From CAYTBN01 sp964542165 (lineage in GTDB: Bacteria > Myxococcota_A > UBA796 > UBA9615 > CAYRNR01): a DNA stretch of 64,000 bases. Of this stretch, positions 44,550 through 52,901 are shown piece by piece. The position numbers and the translations under genes were made by a program. The notes under the pieces are model-generated. The model was not told the origin of the DNA, searched no databases, and saw only the letters and a list, made by a program, of their open reading frames with translations. The stretch spans positions 1 to 64,000 of the forward strand of contig CAZITQ010000014.1 of assembly GCA_964542165.1 (NCBI GenBank), in the 5' to 3' direction. Position 1 is the stretch's first letter. The number at the start of each line of letters is the position of its first letter.

Positions 44550-45451
44550 CGGTCGCTGTCCAGCAGCCGGCGCAGGCTGAGCCAGGAGCCCAGGAGGCCC
44601 AGAAGGAGCCCACCGAGGACGAAGCCCAGCAGGTAGGGCAGCGGCAGGAAACTCAGGACCCGCGCCCCGCCGGTGATGCCCAGCACGTCCTGCAGCGCCA
44701 CGAACACCAGCCGGTAGGCGACCCACAGCAGGCCCACGCTGACCGAGGCGCCCAGGGCCCCCTGCAGCGCTCCCTCGATGAGGAAGGGGGCCTGGATGAA
44801 CCGGTCGGTGGCCCCCACCAGGCGGAAGATCTCGATCTCGTCCCGCCGGGCCCAGATGGTCAGCTGGATGGTGGTGCTCACGATCACCAGGCAGGCCAGC
44901 GCGAGCAGGGTCCCCATCACCACGGCGCTGAGCTTGAGCAGGTTCAGGAAGGTGTAGAACTGTCCCACCCACTCGGCGGCGTAGTCGAGCTCGGCGAAGG
45001 AGGGTCGATCGATCTCCCGGGCGAAGGCCGCGACCTTGTCGGGATCCCGAAGCTCGGAGGTCAGCTGGATCTCCAGCGACGGAGGCAAGGGGTTGTTCTC
45101 CAGGTCGGAGAGCAGCTCGTCGGCGTCCGGGATCAGCCTGCGGAAGGTCTCCAGGGCCTCCTCCTTGCTGATGTAGCGGACCTTGCGCACCTCCGGGAGG
45201 GCCTCGATCTCCTCCTTGATCTCGAAGCAGCGCTCCTCGCCGACCCCCTCGGCGAAATAGGCGTAGACCTGCACGTCGCGGCCCCAGCGCTCCATCACGC
45301 CCGAGAGGTTGAGCAGGATCAGCACGAACATCCCCAGCAGCAGGATGCTGGTGGCGACGACCCCGACCGCGACCGTGTTGAGGAAGGCGAAGTCGACCAC
45401 GTTGCGCAGGCTGCGCCGGACCGCGATCTCCAGGTGGTGCAGCGCGTTCAT
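44546..45451 (-). CDS. ftsX: Cell division protein FtsX
   Basis: 301 aa, normal length. Membrane half of the FtsEX ABC system, which at the septum controls peptidoglycan hydrolases rather than transporting a solute. Seen: first helix (VAVGVVATSILLLGMFVLIL), periplasmic extracellular loop (about 60-165, RYISKEEALETFRRL), then three C-terminal helices including the family motif RRDEIEIFRLVGATDRFI. The start overlaps the ftsE stop (ATGA) and the stop overlaps the EnvC-like gene start, so all are translated together. Confidence 0.93.
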   Translation of the reverse strand: MNALHHLEIAVRRSLRNVVDFAFLNTVAVGVVATSILLLGMFVLILLNLSGVMERWGRDVQVYAYFAEGVGEERCFEIKEEIEALPEVRKVRYISKEEALETFRRLIPDADELLSDLENNPLPPSLEIQLTSELRDPDKVAAFAREIDRPSFAELDYAAEWVGQFYTFLNLLKLSAVVMGTLLALACLVIVSTTIQLTIWARRDEIEIFRLVGATDRFIQAPFLIEGALQGALGASVSVGLLWVAYRLVFVALQDVLGITGGARVLSFLPLPYLLGFVLGGLLLGLLGSWLSLRRLLDSDR

Positions 45452-46185
45452 CCGTCGCCGCCCCCCACGGGCCGGCCTTCCATCGGCAGGTCGCGGGTGA
45501 TCCGTCCGCCCTCCAGGTGCAGCAGCCGGGCGTCCGGCGCCCGAGTCAACAGCTCGGGGTCGTGGGTGGCGACCAGCAGGGTGGTGCCCTTGTGGTGAAT
45601 GCGGACCAGGAGGTCGAGGATCTCCCGGGAGAGTGCGGGGTCCAGGTTGCCGGTGGGCTCGTCCGCCAGCACGATGGCGGGCTCGTTGATGATCGCCCGC
45701 GCCACGGCGACCCGCTGCTGCTCGCCACCGGACAGGGACCCCGGCTTCATGTGACCGCGCCCCCCCAGGCCGACCTGGGACAGCACCTGCTTGACCCGGG
45801 TGCGGATCGTCCGCGGGGACACCCCCACGACCTCCAGCGCCATGCCCACGTTCTCGGCCACGGTGTGGGCGGGGAGCAGCTTGAAGTCCTGGAACACCAC
45901 GCCGATGTTGCGGCGCAGGAAGGGGATCGAGCGGGACTTGAGGCGGGCCGGATTGTTGCCACCCACCCGCACCGTACCCGTGGACGCGAGTTCGGCGCAG
46001 TGCACCAGCTTGAGCAGGGTGGACTTGCCCGCGCCGCTGGGCCCGGTGATGAAGCACAGGGCGCCGGCCTCCACGGTCAGGTCGACGTCCCGCAGCGCCA
46101 CCGTGCCGTCGGGGTAGCGCTTCTCCACGCCCTTGAGCTCGATGATCGGAGCGTCCGGGTCGCCGTCGGGCCGTCGGGCACTCAC
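45448..46185 (-). CDS. ftsE: Cell division ATP-binding protein FtsE
   Basis: 245 aa ABC ATPase. Walker A GPSGAGKST, Q-loop VVFQDFKLLP (the DFKLL string is typical of FtsE), signature LSGGEQQRVAVARA, Walker B IVLADEPTGNLD, and switch His in ATHD. It powers FtsX. GTG 46185 overlaps the murI stop (GTGA); the stop overlaps the ftsX start (ATGA). Confidence 0.95.
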   Translation of the reverse strand: MSARRPDGDPDAPIIELKGVEKRYPDGTVALRDVDLTVEAGALCFITGPSGAGKSTLLKLVHCAELASTGTVRVGGNNPARLKSRSIPFLRRNIGVVFQDFKLLPAHTVAENVGMALEVVGVSPRTIRTRVKQVLSQVGLGGRGHMKPGSLSGGEQQRVAVARAIINEPAIVLADEPTGNLDPALSREILDLLVRIHHKGTTLLVATHDPELLTRAPDARLLHLEGGRITRDLPMEGRPVGGGDG

Positions 46186-47060
46186 AGGTCGATCACCTCC
46201 ACCTCGCCGATCTCCCGGCGGAGGAAGTGTGAACCCACGCGCTGGAAGCGTTCCGGGTTGTCCGTGGCCTGGAATCGAGTCCCACCCTCCGCACCGGCCG
46301 GAGCGGCCGTGGCCGCCCTCTCCAGCAGCTCGGCGACCCGGTCCGCCGTGCCCGGGCCCGAGTGGACCAGCTTGACGTCCGGCCCCATCACCCCGGCGAT
46401 GACGGACCGCAGGAGCGGGTAGTGGGTGCACCCCAGGATCAAGGTGTCGATCCCCGCCTCCTGGATCGGGGACAGGTAGATCTCCGCCACCCGTCGGGCG
46501 ACGTCGCCCTCCACCCACCCCTCCTCGGCCAGGGACACGAAGAGCGGGCAGGGGGCGGCCACCAGGGAAGCGTCGGGGTCCAGTTGGGTGATCTCCCGTG
46601 CGTACGCTCCGTCGCGGATCGTGCCCTCGGTGCCGATGACGCCGATCCGCCCCCCCGTCGAGGCGGCCACCGCCGCCGCCGCGCCCGGCCGGACCACACC
46701 CACCACGGGGATCCGAGGTCGGGCCGGGGTCAGCGAGCGGGCGGGCTTGCCCTGGATCAGTCCCAGGCCGCCGATGCCCTCCTCCTCGCTGTACCGCTCC
46801 TGGAGCGCCGGCAGCGCGAGGGCCGACGCCGTGTTGCACGCCACCACCAGCAGCTTGATGTCCTGGTCGAGCAGTCGTCTGACGATCTGATCGGCGTAGC
46901 GGGTGACCGTCTGCCGGGTCTTGGTGCCGTAGGGCACACGGGCGGTGTCCCCCAGGTAGAGGATCCGCTCCGAAGGCAGCCGACGCTCCAACTCGCGGAC
47001 GACGGTGAGCCCGCCGATTCCCGAGTCGAAGACGCCGATCGGTCTGCTGTCGTGAGGCAT
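46182..47060 (-). CDS. murI: Glutamate racemase
   Basis: 292 aa. Interconverts L- and D-glutamate, giving D-Glu for peptidoglycan. Seen: GVFDSGIGGLTVVREL, the first catalytic Cys in VACNTAS and the second in GCTHYPLL, DTARVPYGTKT. Slightly longer than usual because about 25 residues (from EEEGIGGLGL to PARPR) are inserted between LPALQERY and IPVVGVV. ATG 47060 follows GAGGAAATCCGA. First gene of murI-ftsE-ftsX-envC-like, all joined by 4-base overlaps. The putative promoter lies at 47088-47096. Confidence 0.93.
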   Translation of the reverse strand: MPHDSRPIGVFDSGIGGLTVVRELERRLPSERILYLGDTARVPYGTKTRQTVTRYADQIVRRLLDQDIKLLVVACNTASALALPALQERYSEEEGIGGLGLIQGKPARSLTPARPRIPVVGVVRPGAAAAVAASTGGRIGVIGTEGTIRDGAYAREITQLDPDASLVAAPCPLFVSLAEEGWVEGDVARRVAEIYLSPIQEAGIDTLILGCTHYPLLRSVIAGVMGPDVKLVHSGPGTADRVAELLERAATAAPAGAEGGTRFQATDNPERFQRVGSHFLRREIGEVEVIDL

Positions 47061-47087
47061 TCGGATTTCCTCGACGGAGGGACGCGG

Positions 47088-47096
47088 ATTGTAACA
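47088..47096 (-). promoter_or_regulatory. Extended -10 promoter candidate for the murI-ftsEX operon
   Basis: Minus-strand TGT TACAAT, with a TAGACG hexamer about 15 bases upstream as a possible -35. It gives a short leader before the murI ribosome-binding site. Confidence 0.45.
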
Positions 47097-47112
47097 CACC
47101 GGGGTGGGCGTC

Positions 47113-47118
47113 TATTCT
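47113..47118 (+). promoter_or_regulatory. -10 candidate for a leaderless nadD mRNA
   Basis: TATTCT lies 7 bases before the ATG at 47126, with TTGTAA (47089-47094) 18 bases upstream as a possible -35. There is no Shine-Dalgarno sequence. This promoter overlaps the divergent murI promoter. Confidence 0.45.
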
Positions 47119-47125
47119 TTGCCGG

Positions 47126-47734
47126 ATGGCATCCGGAACCGGCCAGAAAGGCCCGCGGGCCCCCGACCCCTCCACCGTCGCCCTCCTGGGCGGGAGCTTC
47201 GATCCGCCCCACGTGTGCCACGCCCTGATCAGCCTCTACGTGCTGCAGGCGGGGGCGGCCCAGGAGATCTGGTGGATTCCGTGCAAGCGCCACGCCTTCG
47301 ACAAGCAGATGGCCCCCTTCGTCGACCGGCTGGCCATGTGCGAGTTGGCCACCCGCTGGTTGCCCGCCGTGCGGGTCGACCCGCTGGAGCGGGGACTCGA
47401 GGGTCCCTCGTTCACCCTGGCGACGGTCCAGGAGCTGCAGCGGCGCCACCCGGACCGCCGGTTCAGCTGGATCGCCGGCAGTGACGTGTTGCCCGACCTG
47501 CCCCGCTGGCACCGCTGGAGCGAGCTGGCCCAGGTCCTCCCCTTCGTGATCATCCCCCGTGGGGATGCCGAGCATGCCCCTCCGCCCGAGGGAGAGTTCC
47601 AGCGCCTCCCCACCCGGTTCCCCGACGTGAGCAGCAGCGGCGTCCGTCGGATCCTCGCGAGCGGGGGGGACGTGGAGGGACTGGTGGACGCGGCGGTCCT
47701 CCGGCACGTCCGGCAGCAGGCACTCTATCTGTAG
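47126..47734 (+). CDS. nadD: Nicotinate-nucleotide adenylyltransferase
   Basis: 202 aa, normal length. Adenylates nicotinate mononucleotide in NAD synthesis. Seen: nucleotidyltransferase motif GGSFDPPHVCH (the usual GH is here CH, both His kept), SWIAGSDVLPDL, and the C-terminal VSSSGVRRIL in place of the usual ISST.IR. ATG 47126 has no ribosome-binding site but sits 7 bases after a TATTCT hexamer, suggesting a leaderless message. Divergent from murI; its stop lies 3 bases from the end of the next gene. Confidence 0.88.
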   Translation: MASGTGQKGPRAPDPSTVALLGGSFDPPHVCHALISLYVLQAGAAQEIWWIPCKRHAFDKQMAPFVDRLAMCELATRWLPAVRVDPLERGLEGPSFTLATVQELQRRHPDRRFSWIAGSDVLPDLPRWHRWSELAQVLPFVIIPRGDAEHAPPPEGEFQRLPTRFPDVSSSGVRRILASGGDVEGLVDAAVLRHVRQQALYL

Positions 47735-47737
47735 GGA

Positions 47738-48250
47738 TCAGCGGGGGAGCGGAAGGGACGAGAACGGCAGCTCCCGCAACGCCTGAGCATCCATCCCGTC
47801 CCCGAGATAGGCCGCGATGAACGCCCGGGTCCCGGGGGTGATGGACTCGTCCAGGTGGAGCAGCAACACGGTCTCGCCATCGTCGCCCCAGGTCATCTCC
47901 ATGGAGCGTAGACCGGCGTAGCGAAAGTCCCGCCCCTCGCGGTCCACGACCCCGAAGCGGATCCGCTCCGAGATCCACGCGGGGATCTTGGATTGCAGAC
48001 CCCCGTGCTCCGGCACCTCGAAGTGGCTGACCACCCGCACGACGCGCCGCGAGATCAGGTGGTAGTTCTCGATGGACTCCACGAAGCGCTTCACGTGTTC
48101 GGCGGCGACCTTGCTGACCAGGGTGAGGTCCACGTTGGCGGGGGTCACGGGATCGAGGCGGATGGGAGCCCCCCTGGGACGGAGGCGATCCACCCAGCGG
48201 GACCACCGCGGTCGGGGCATCAAGGAGATCTTCACCTGGTGACGAGCCAT
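47738..48250 (-). CDS. Hypothetical protein
   Basis: 170 aa, not recognised. Soluble, mixed alpha/beta by residue pattern: ANVDLTLVSKVAAEHVKRFVE, then HLISRRVVRVVSHFEVPEHGG, and a C-terminal SITPGTRAFIAAYLGDGM. No membrane segment, no clear catalytic motif. ATG 48250 is chosen over a TTG seven codons upstream; neither has a good ribosome-binding site. Convergent with nadD and divergent from transketolase. Confidence 0.5.
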   Translation of the reverse strand: MARHQVKISLMPRPRWSRWVDRLRPRGAPIRLDPVTPANVDLTLVSKVAAEHVKRFVESIENYHLISRRVVRVVSHFEVPEHGGLQSKIPAWISERIRFGVVDREGRDFRYAGLRSMEMTWGDDGETVLLLHLDESITPGTRAFIAAYLGDGMDAQALRELPFSSLPLPR

Positions 48251-48378
48251 GGTGGCTACAGCATATCCCAAGATCCGCGGCGATCAACCGGGGAACAAAA
48301 TCGCGAATCTGGGGTGGGCGAGGGGCGCGATCTGTAGTACCACGATCCCGCCAAATCCACCCTTGCCGGAGGACCTCC

Positions 48379-50319
48379 ATGCACCGCATCGATTCCAGCC
48401 AGACCTCCCTCTCCACCGCCGATCTGGACGCCCTGGCCGACATTCGCCGGGCGTGCGCGCGGGACATCTTGATGTCCACGACCCTGGCCGGCTGCGGACA
48501 CCCCGGGGGCTCGCTCTCGACGCTGGATTTCCTGCTGCTCGGCTACGCCACGCTGAATCTGGACCCCGGGGCTCCGTCGGCGCCGGATCGGGACCGGATG
48601 ATCGTGAGCCACGGCCACATCTCCCCGGCGACCTACTCGGTGCTGGCCGCCGCTGGATTCGTCTCGCGCTCCGACTTCCTGCGGGGCTTCCGCAGGGCAG
48701 GCAACCCCTTTGGTGGGCACGTGGAGACCGTGGTCCCCGGCGTGGAGTGGTCGTCGGGCAACCTGGGTCAGGGGCTGGCTGCCGGCGCGGGTTCGGCCAT
48801 CGGGCTCAAGACCTCCGGCAGCGCGGCCCGCGTCGTGGTGTGCATGGGCGACGGCGAGCAGCAGAAGGGCCAGGTGGGTGAGGCCCGGCGGCTCGCCGCC
48901 AAGTACCGGCTGAACAACCTGCTGTGCATGGTCGACCTCAACGGTCTGCAGATCGGCGGGGACACGGACCACGTCATGCCCCAGGACGTCCCGGCCCAGT
49001 TCCGGGCAGACGGCTGGAAGGTGGGCGAACTCGACGGTCACGACCACCTGGCACTGTGCGCCGCGCTGCGGGAGTTCCAGGCCCTGGACCCGGCCGGCGG
49101 CGGCCGTCCGACGGCCCTCATCGCCCGGACCGTGATGGGCAAGGGCATCCCGTGGATGGAGAACGACGCCAAGTGGCACGGCAACGCGCTGAAGCCCGAC
49201 GCCTGCAAGGAGGCGTTGGCGCACCTGGGCTTCGACCCCGCGGAGCTGGACACCCTGACCGCCCAGCGTGCGGCCTACGACGCGGATCTGGGCAAGCACG
49301 CCGTCCCCGCCGCCCCGGCCCCGGACGTGACCGTGCCCGGCCCCCACGTCTACTCCGCCGACACCGTGACCGACTGTCGCAGCGCGTACGGCAAGGTGAT
49401 GGAGGACCTGGCCGAGGCCAACAACGCCGGTGGCAATCCGGTGGTCTACGCCTTCTCGTGCGACCTGGAGGGGTCGGTCAAGCTGGGCAAGTTCCACTCC
49501 ATCAATCCCGACGGGTTCGTGGAGTGCGGGATCCAGGAGCACACGGCCGCGGTGGCCGCCGGCCGGCTGAGCCGCGAGGGCTTCCGGGTGTTCTACTCCA
49601 CCTTCGGCGCGTTCGCCGTATCCGAGGTCTACAACCAGCTGCGGCTCAACGACTACAACGGCACCAGCCTCAAGGTGGTGTGCACCCACTGCGGCCTCGA
49701 CGTGGGCGAGGACGGCCCGACCCACCAGTGCCTGGACTATGTGGGGCTCATGCGCTCCACCTTCGGGTTCGCCATCTTCGTGCCCGCCGATCCCAACCAG
49801 TGCGACCGCATCGTGCGCCACGTGGCGGGCCGGGAGGGCAACGCCCTGGTGGCCATGGGCCGGTCCAAGATGGGGATGCTGCTGCGGGAGGACGGCTCGG
49901 TGTTCTACGACGGCACGGCCCCCTTCGAGCCCGGCAAGGCGGACGTGCTCCGCGAGGGGGACGACGGCGCGATCCTGGCCGTCGGTCCCACCGTGCACAA
50001 CGCCGTGGCCGCCCACGACATGCTCGCCGCCCAGGGGACGAAGATCGCCGTGGTCAACATGGCGTCGCTCAAGCCCCTGGACCGGGAGGCCGTGGTCCGG
50101 GCCGCAGCCACCGGCCGGATCCTGACCGCCGAGGACCACAACCCGGCGACCGGACTCGGTGGGGCCGTGGCCAGCGTCCTCGCCGAGGAGGGGCTCGCCT
50201 GTCGCTTCGCGACCGCCGGGGTGACCGGATTCGCCTCGTCCGGCAAGCCCGTGGACCTCTACCGCAAGGCGAAGCTGGACGGAGAGGGACTCGCTGGCCG
50301 GTTCCAGGCGTTGATGTAG
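48379..50319 (+). CDS. tkt: Transketolase
   Basis: 646 aa, complete single-chain enzyme. Moves two-carbon units between sugar phosphates in the pentose phosphate pathway using ThDP. Seen: AGCGHPGGSLSTLDFLL, SHGHISPATY, the ThDP/metal motif GDGEQQKGQV...LNGLQ, the catalytic Glu in VECGIQEHTAAVAAG of the pyrimidine-binding domain, and GEDGPTHQ. A conventional C-terminal domain follows. The ATG follows CCGGAGGACCTCC. Followed 19 bases later by the AgmX-like gene; no other carbon-pathway genes are adjacent. Confidence 0.92.
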   Translation: MHRIDSSQTSLSTADLDALADIRRACARDILMSTTLAGCGHPGGSLSTLDFLLLGYATLNLDPGAPSAPDRDRMIVSHGHISPATYSVLAAAGFVSRSDFLRGFRRAGNPFGGHVETVVPGVEWSSGNLGQGLAAGAGSAIGLKTSGSAARVVVCMGDGEQQKGQVGEARRLAAKYRLNNLLCMVDLNGLQIGGDTDHVMPQDVPAQFRADGWKVGELDGHDHLALCAALREFQALDPAGGGRPTALIARTVMGKGIPWMENDAKWHGNALKPDACKEALAHLGFDPAELDTLTAQRAAYDADLGKHAVPAAPAPDVTVPGPHVYSADTVTDCRSAYGKVMEDLAEANNAGGNPVVYAFSCDLEGSVKLGKFHSINPDGFVECGIQEHTAAVAAGRLSREGFRVFYSTFGAFAVSEVYNQLRLNDYNGTSLKVVCTHCGLDVGEDGPTHQCLDYVGLMRSTFGFAIFVPADPNQCDRIVRHVAGREGNALVAMGRSKMGMLLREDGSVFYDGTAPFEPGKADVLREGDDGAILAVGPTVHNAVAAHDMLAAQGTKIAVVNMASLKPLDREAVVRAAATGRILTAEDHNPATGLGGAVASVLAEEGLACRFATAGVTGFASSGKPVDLYRKAKLDGEGLAGRFQALM

Positions 50320-50338
50320 CCGGAGGTTTCCCCCCACC

Positions 50339-51493
50339 ATGTCCACCCTGCCGATCCTGTGGCTCCTGACCCTGGGCACCACGCCCACCCTCCCCGACAT
50401 GTACGCGCTCTCGGACACCGGGGACTACCCGGGCCTGGCCGAGTGGGTCGATCGGGTTCGCACCGCGTCGGTGGACGTGGAGACGGCGGCGCAGATCCTC
50501 GACAACGCCGGTCTGCACCGCGTGATGTTCCCCGTCGAGATCCGCGGGGACGCCGCCGGGGACTACGGGAGCGTGTCTCCGGCGTTCGAACTCCGGCTCG
50601 GGGACGAGGGGATTGGCGGGACCATCTACGCCCACACCGAGGGCTCCAACCCCCGGACCCTCGAGGCGGCCTGCCTGGGTGGGGATGGCGCCCTCCTGGA
50701 GTCCCGGGTCGCGGTGGAAGAGATCACCGCTGCCGCTCCCACCCGCCACGACGTGGCCGTCCAGCACCTGGACAGCTGCTGGGCCGAGGGAGGGGTGCTG
50801 CTGGTCCTGCACTCCCCGGGCGAGGCCGGGTCCCGGCTGACGTCCTCGGACGATGCCGTCCGGTTCACGGCCGACGTCGTCCCCCTGGATACGGAGATCG
50901 CCGAGGCCGCGGGCATCCTGGGCCTGATCGGGACCACCGGAGAGGGCGGCGCCGCGCTCGACGGCGAGCTCGCGGATCTGTTCGGCGAAGGGGGGGTGGA
51001 GGGCGGCGTGCTCGGGGGTGTGGTCGGCGGTTTTGCCGATGGCGGCCTCGGGCTCCGGGGGACGGGCACAGGCGGCGGCGGCACGGCCGAGGGGCTGGGA
51101 GGGGGGGGGACGGGGAGCTTCGGCGTCTCCTCCGGGACCACCCTGGCCGTCGTGGCGTCGAGCGTCCACGAGCACCAGGTCGTGCTCTCCCGCGACCTGG
51201 ACGTGGTCGGCACGCTGGGGACCGAAGACGTGCGGGGAACGGTCGCCCGTCGCCTGGGTGATCTGGGCGGCTGCCCCGCCAGCGGGCTCGCCGGGACCCT
51301 CGAGGAACCCGGGTGGCTCGACGTGGAGCTGGAGATCCTGCCCGGTGGAATCGTCTCGTCGGTCCGGTTCGACGGGCTGGAGCCGGTCGCCGAGCCGGCC
51401 TCCTGCGTGTCCGGCGTGCTGCGGGCCGCCGCGTTCCCCGTCTCGGACACGGGGGCGGCGGTCCAGCTGCGGCTGGGGTTCGTCCAGCGCTGA
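50339..51493 (+). CDS. AgmX/PglI C-terminal-domain-like protein
   Basis: 384 aa. The function is unknown. The N-terminal half (about 25-190) is an unrecognised beta-rich domain. A Gly-rich stretch (about 220-260, GGVEGGVLGGVVGGFADGG) follows, as in AgmX/TonB-like proteins. The C-terminal part (about 300-375) has the AgmX pattern: DVELEILPGGIVSSVRF, a Cys in ASCVSGVLRAAAFP, and a closing strand. In Myxococcus, AgmX-family proteins are linked to motility and envelope energy coupling. The start follows GGAGG and is 19 bases after tkt, so the genes may be co-transcribed. Confidence 0.55.
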   Translation: MSTLPILWLLTLGTTPTLPDMYALSDTGDYPGLAEWVDRVRTASVDVETAAQILDNAGLHRVMFPVEIRGDAAGDYGSVSPAFELRLGDEGIGGTIYAHTEGSNPRTLEAACLGGDGALLESRVAVEEITAAAPTRHDVAVQHLDSCWAEGGVLLVLHSPGEAGSRLTSSDDAVRFTADVVPLDTEIAEAAGILGLIGTTGEGGAALDGELADLFGEGGVEGGVLGGVVGGFADGGLGLRGTGTGGGGTAEGLGGGGTGSFGVSSGTTLAVVASSVHEHQVVLSRDLDVVGTLGTEDVRGTVARRLGDLGGCPASGLAGTLEEPGWLDVELEILPGGIVSSVRFDGLEPVAEPASCVSGVLRAAAFPVSDTGAAVQLRLGFVQR

Positions 51494-51522
51494 TCGGGGG
51501 GCAGAGCGGAAGGGGGGGGAGA

Positions 51523-52824
51523 CTACTCGGCGGCGGTGGGGGTCACCGCGGCGGGGGCGGCCTCTTCCGCGGGGGGCGCGACCTCGGCAGGGTCTGCCTC
51601 GGCAGGGGGCTCCTCCGCCGGCCCGCGGCCCATCTCGGCCAGGAAGGCCTGGAACTTAGCCACGTCCTCCTGGACCTCGGGCGAGGGCCGATCGGTCTCC
51701 GCCTCCAGGGCCGCGATCATCGCCTGGATCTGGTCCAAGACGGCCCCCTTGGCATCGGCGAACGCCGCGTTGGCCTCGTCGGCCTTCTTCACCTTGTGGC
51801 GCAGGTCGCTCATCTTGTCGGTGGCGTCGGGGGTGCCACCGAAGCGGTCCTTGTACCAGGACTCGAAGGCTCCGGCCTGTGTGTTCCGTTCCAGGTAGAG
51901 GCCCTGGTCACCTCGCACGTCCGCCGACGCCAGGTAGAGCAGGTGGTAGTAGGTGTCGGAGACCGACTTCAGGTTGCCGCGCAGCACCAGCTCGGGGGGC
52001 GGCTCGACCCAGGGGATCGGGTTGAAGGCCGCCTCGGCGCCCAGGGGTACGAAGGCGTCGTAGCCCCACGGCAGGAAGAAGCCCTTGACCACCGTGGCCT
52101 GGCCGTCGGCCTGCACGATCCGGTAGCTGCGGCTGTTGGCGAAGCTGAGGATCAGGAACACCGCGATCAGCGCGCCGGCGATCACCAGCCAGAACCGGCC
52201 GGATCCGCCGTCGTCCTGCCGGGGCGGCTCGGGGTTGCGGCTCCGGTAGGGGGGCTCGTAGCGCTTGGGCTTGGGCGTCGGCTTCTTGTCGGCCTTGGCG
52301 GGCTCGGGCTTCTTGGCCGCGGCCTTGGCGGGCTCGGGCTTCTTGGCCGCGGCCTTGGCGGGCTCGGGCTTCTTGGCCGCGGCCTTGGCGGGCTCGGCCT
52401 TCTTGGCCTTGGCAGGCTCGGACTTCTTGGCTTCGGCCTTGGCGGGTGCGGGCTTCTTGCCCTCGGCCTTGGCCGCAGGCTTCTCGGCCTTGGCGGCAGC
52501 GGGTTTGGCCTTGGCGTCCTCCGGGAGGGGATCGGCCGACGCGGCGGGCTTCTTGGTCTCTTCCTTCTTCGTCACGGGCTTCTCCTTCTTCGCTGCCGTG
52601 GTCTTGGACTTGGAGGTAGCGGTCTTCTTCGCCGGGGATTTGGACGACTTCTTCGGCGCGGCCTTGGTCCCGGTCGCCTTCGCCGGTTTCTTGGCCCCGG
52701 TCTTCTTGGTCTCGGGCTTCTTGGTCTCGGGCTTCTTGGCCTCGGCCTCCGGAGCGGTCTTGGGCTCCTCCGCGGCCGGTTTCTTGGCGCTCGTACCCTC
52801 GGCGGGCTTGTCGTCCTTGTTCAT
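51523..52824 (-). CDS. Lys/Pro/Ala-repeat membrane protein
   Basis: 433 aa, unrecognised. Residues 1-200 are basic, disordered Lys/Ala/Pro repeats (AKKPEPAKAA and variants), histone-H1-like in composition. One membrane helix follows (FWLVIAGALIAVFLILSFA, about 212-230). The C-terminal periplasmic part (about 230-400) has no known motif and ends in an acidic Pro/Ala/Glu tail. The positive half would face the cytoplasm and could contact DNA or the cell pole. The ATG follows CGAGGAGCCGAGG. Divergent from amrS; TACAAT at 52870-52875 may be its -10. Confidence 0.6.
   Translation of the reverse strand: MNKDDKPAEGTSAKKPAAEEPKTAPEAEAKKPETKKPETKKTGAKKPAKATGTKAAPKKSSKSPAKKTATSKSKTTAAKKEKPVTKKEETKKPAASADPLPEDAKAKPAAAKAEKPAAKAEGKKPAPAKAEAKKSEPAKAKKAEPAKAAAKKPEPAKAAAKKPEPAKAAAKKPEPAKADKKPTPKPKRYEPPYRSRNPEPPRQDDGGSGRFWLVIAGALIAVFLILSFANSRSYRIVQADGQATVVKGFFLPWGYDAFVPLGAEAAFNPIPWVEPPPELVLRGNLKSVSDTYYHLLYLASADVRGDQGLYLERNTQAGAFESWYKDRFGGTPDATDKMSDLRHKVKKADEANAAFADAKGAVLDQIQAMIAALEAETDRPSPEVQEDVAKFQAFLAEMGRGPAEEPPAEADPAEVAPPAEEAAPAAVTPTAAE
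52291..52410 (-). repeat. Tandem 30-base coding repeats
   Basis: Three identical 30-base units (52291-52320, 52321-52350, 52351-52380) and a diverged fourth encode a ten-residue KKPEPAKAAA-type repeat. Identity at the DNA level, including third positions, points to recent duplication by slippage or unequal exchange. Confidence 0.9.
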
Positions 52825-52888
52825 CCTCGGCTCCTCGATTTTCGATCCCCCTGACAGGGCGGAATCACGATTGTAAGTTCTGCCCAGG

Positions 52889-52894
52889 TAGATT
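52889..52894 (+). promoter_or_regulatory. -10 candidate for a leaderless amrS mRNA
   Basis: TAGATT lies 7 bases before the ATG at 52902, which has no Shine-Dalgarno sequence. Same geometry as nadD and lgt. No -35 was recognised. Confidence 0.35.
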
Positions 52895-52901
52895 TCGAGT
52901 C

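Noticed and set aside
52291..52410. Tandem repeats considered as a CRISPR array
   Set aside because: The units are contiguous 30-base coding repeats with no spacers, inside a Lys/Pro/Ala-rich protein.
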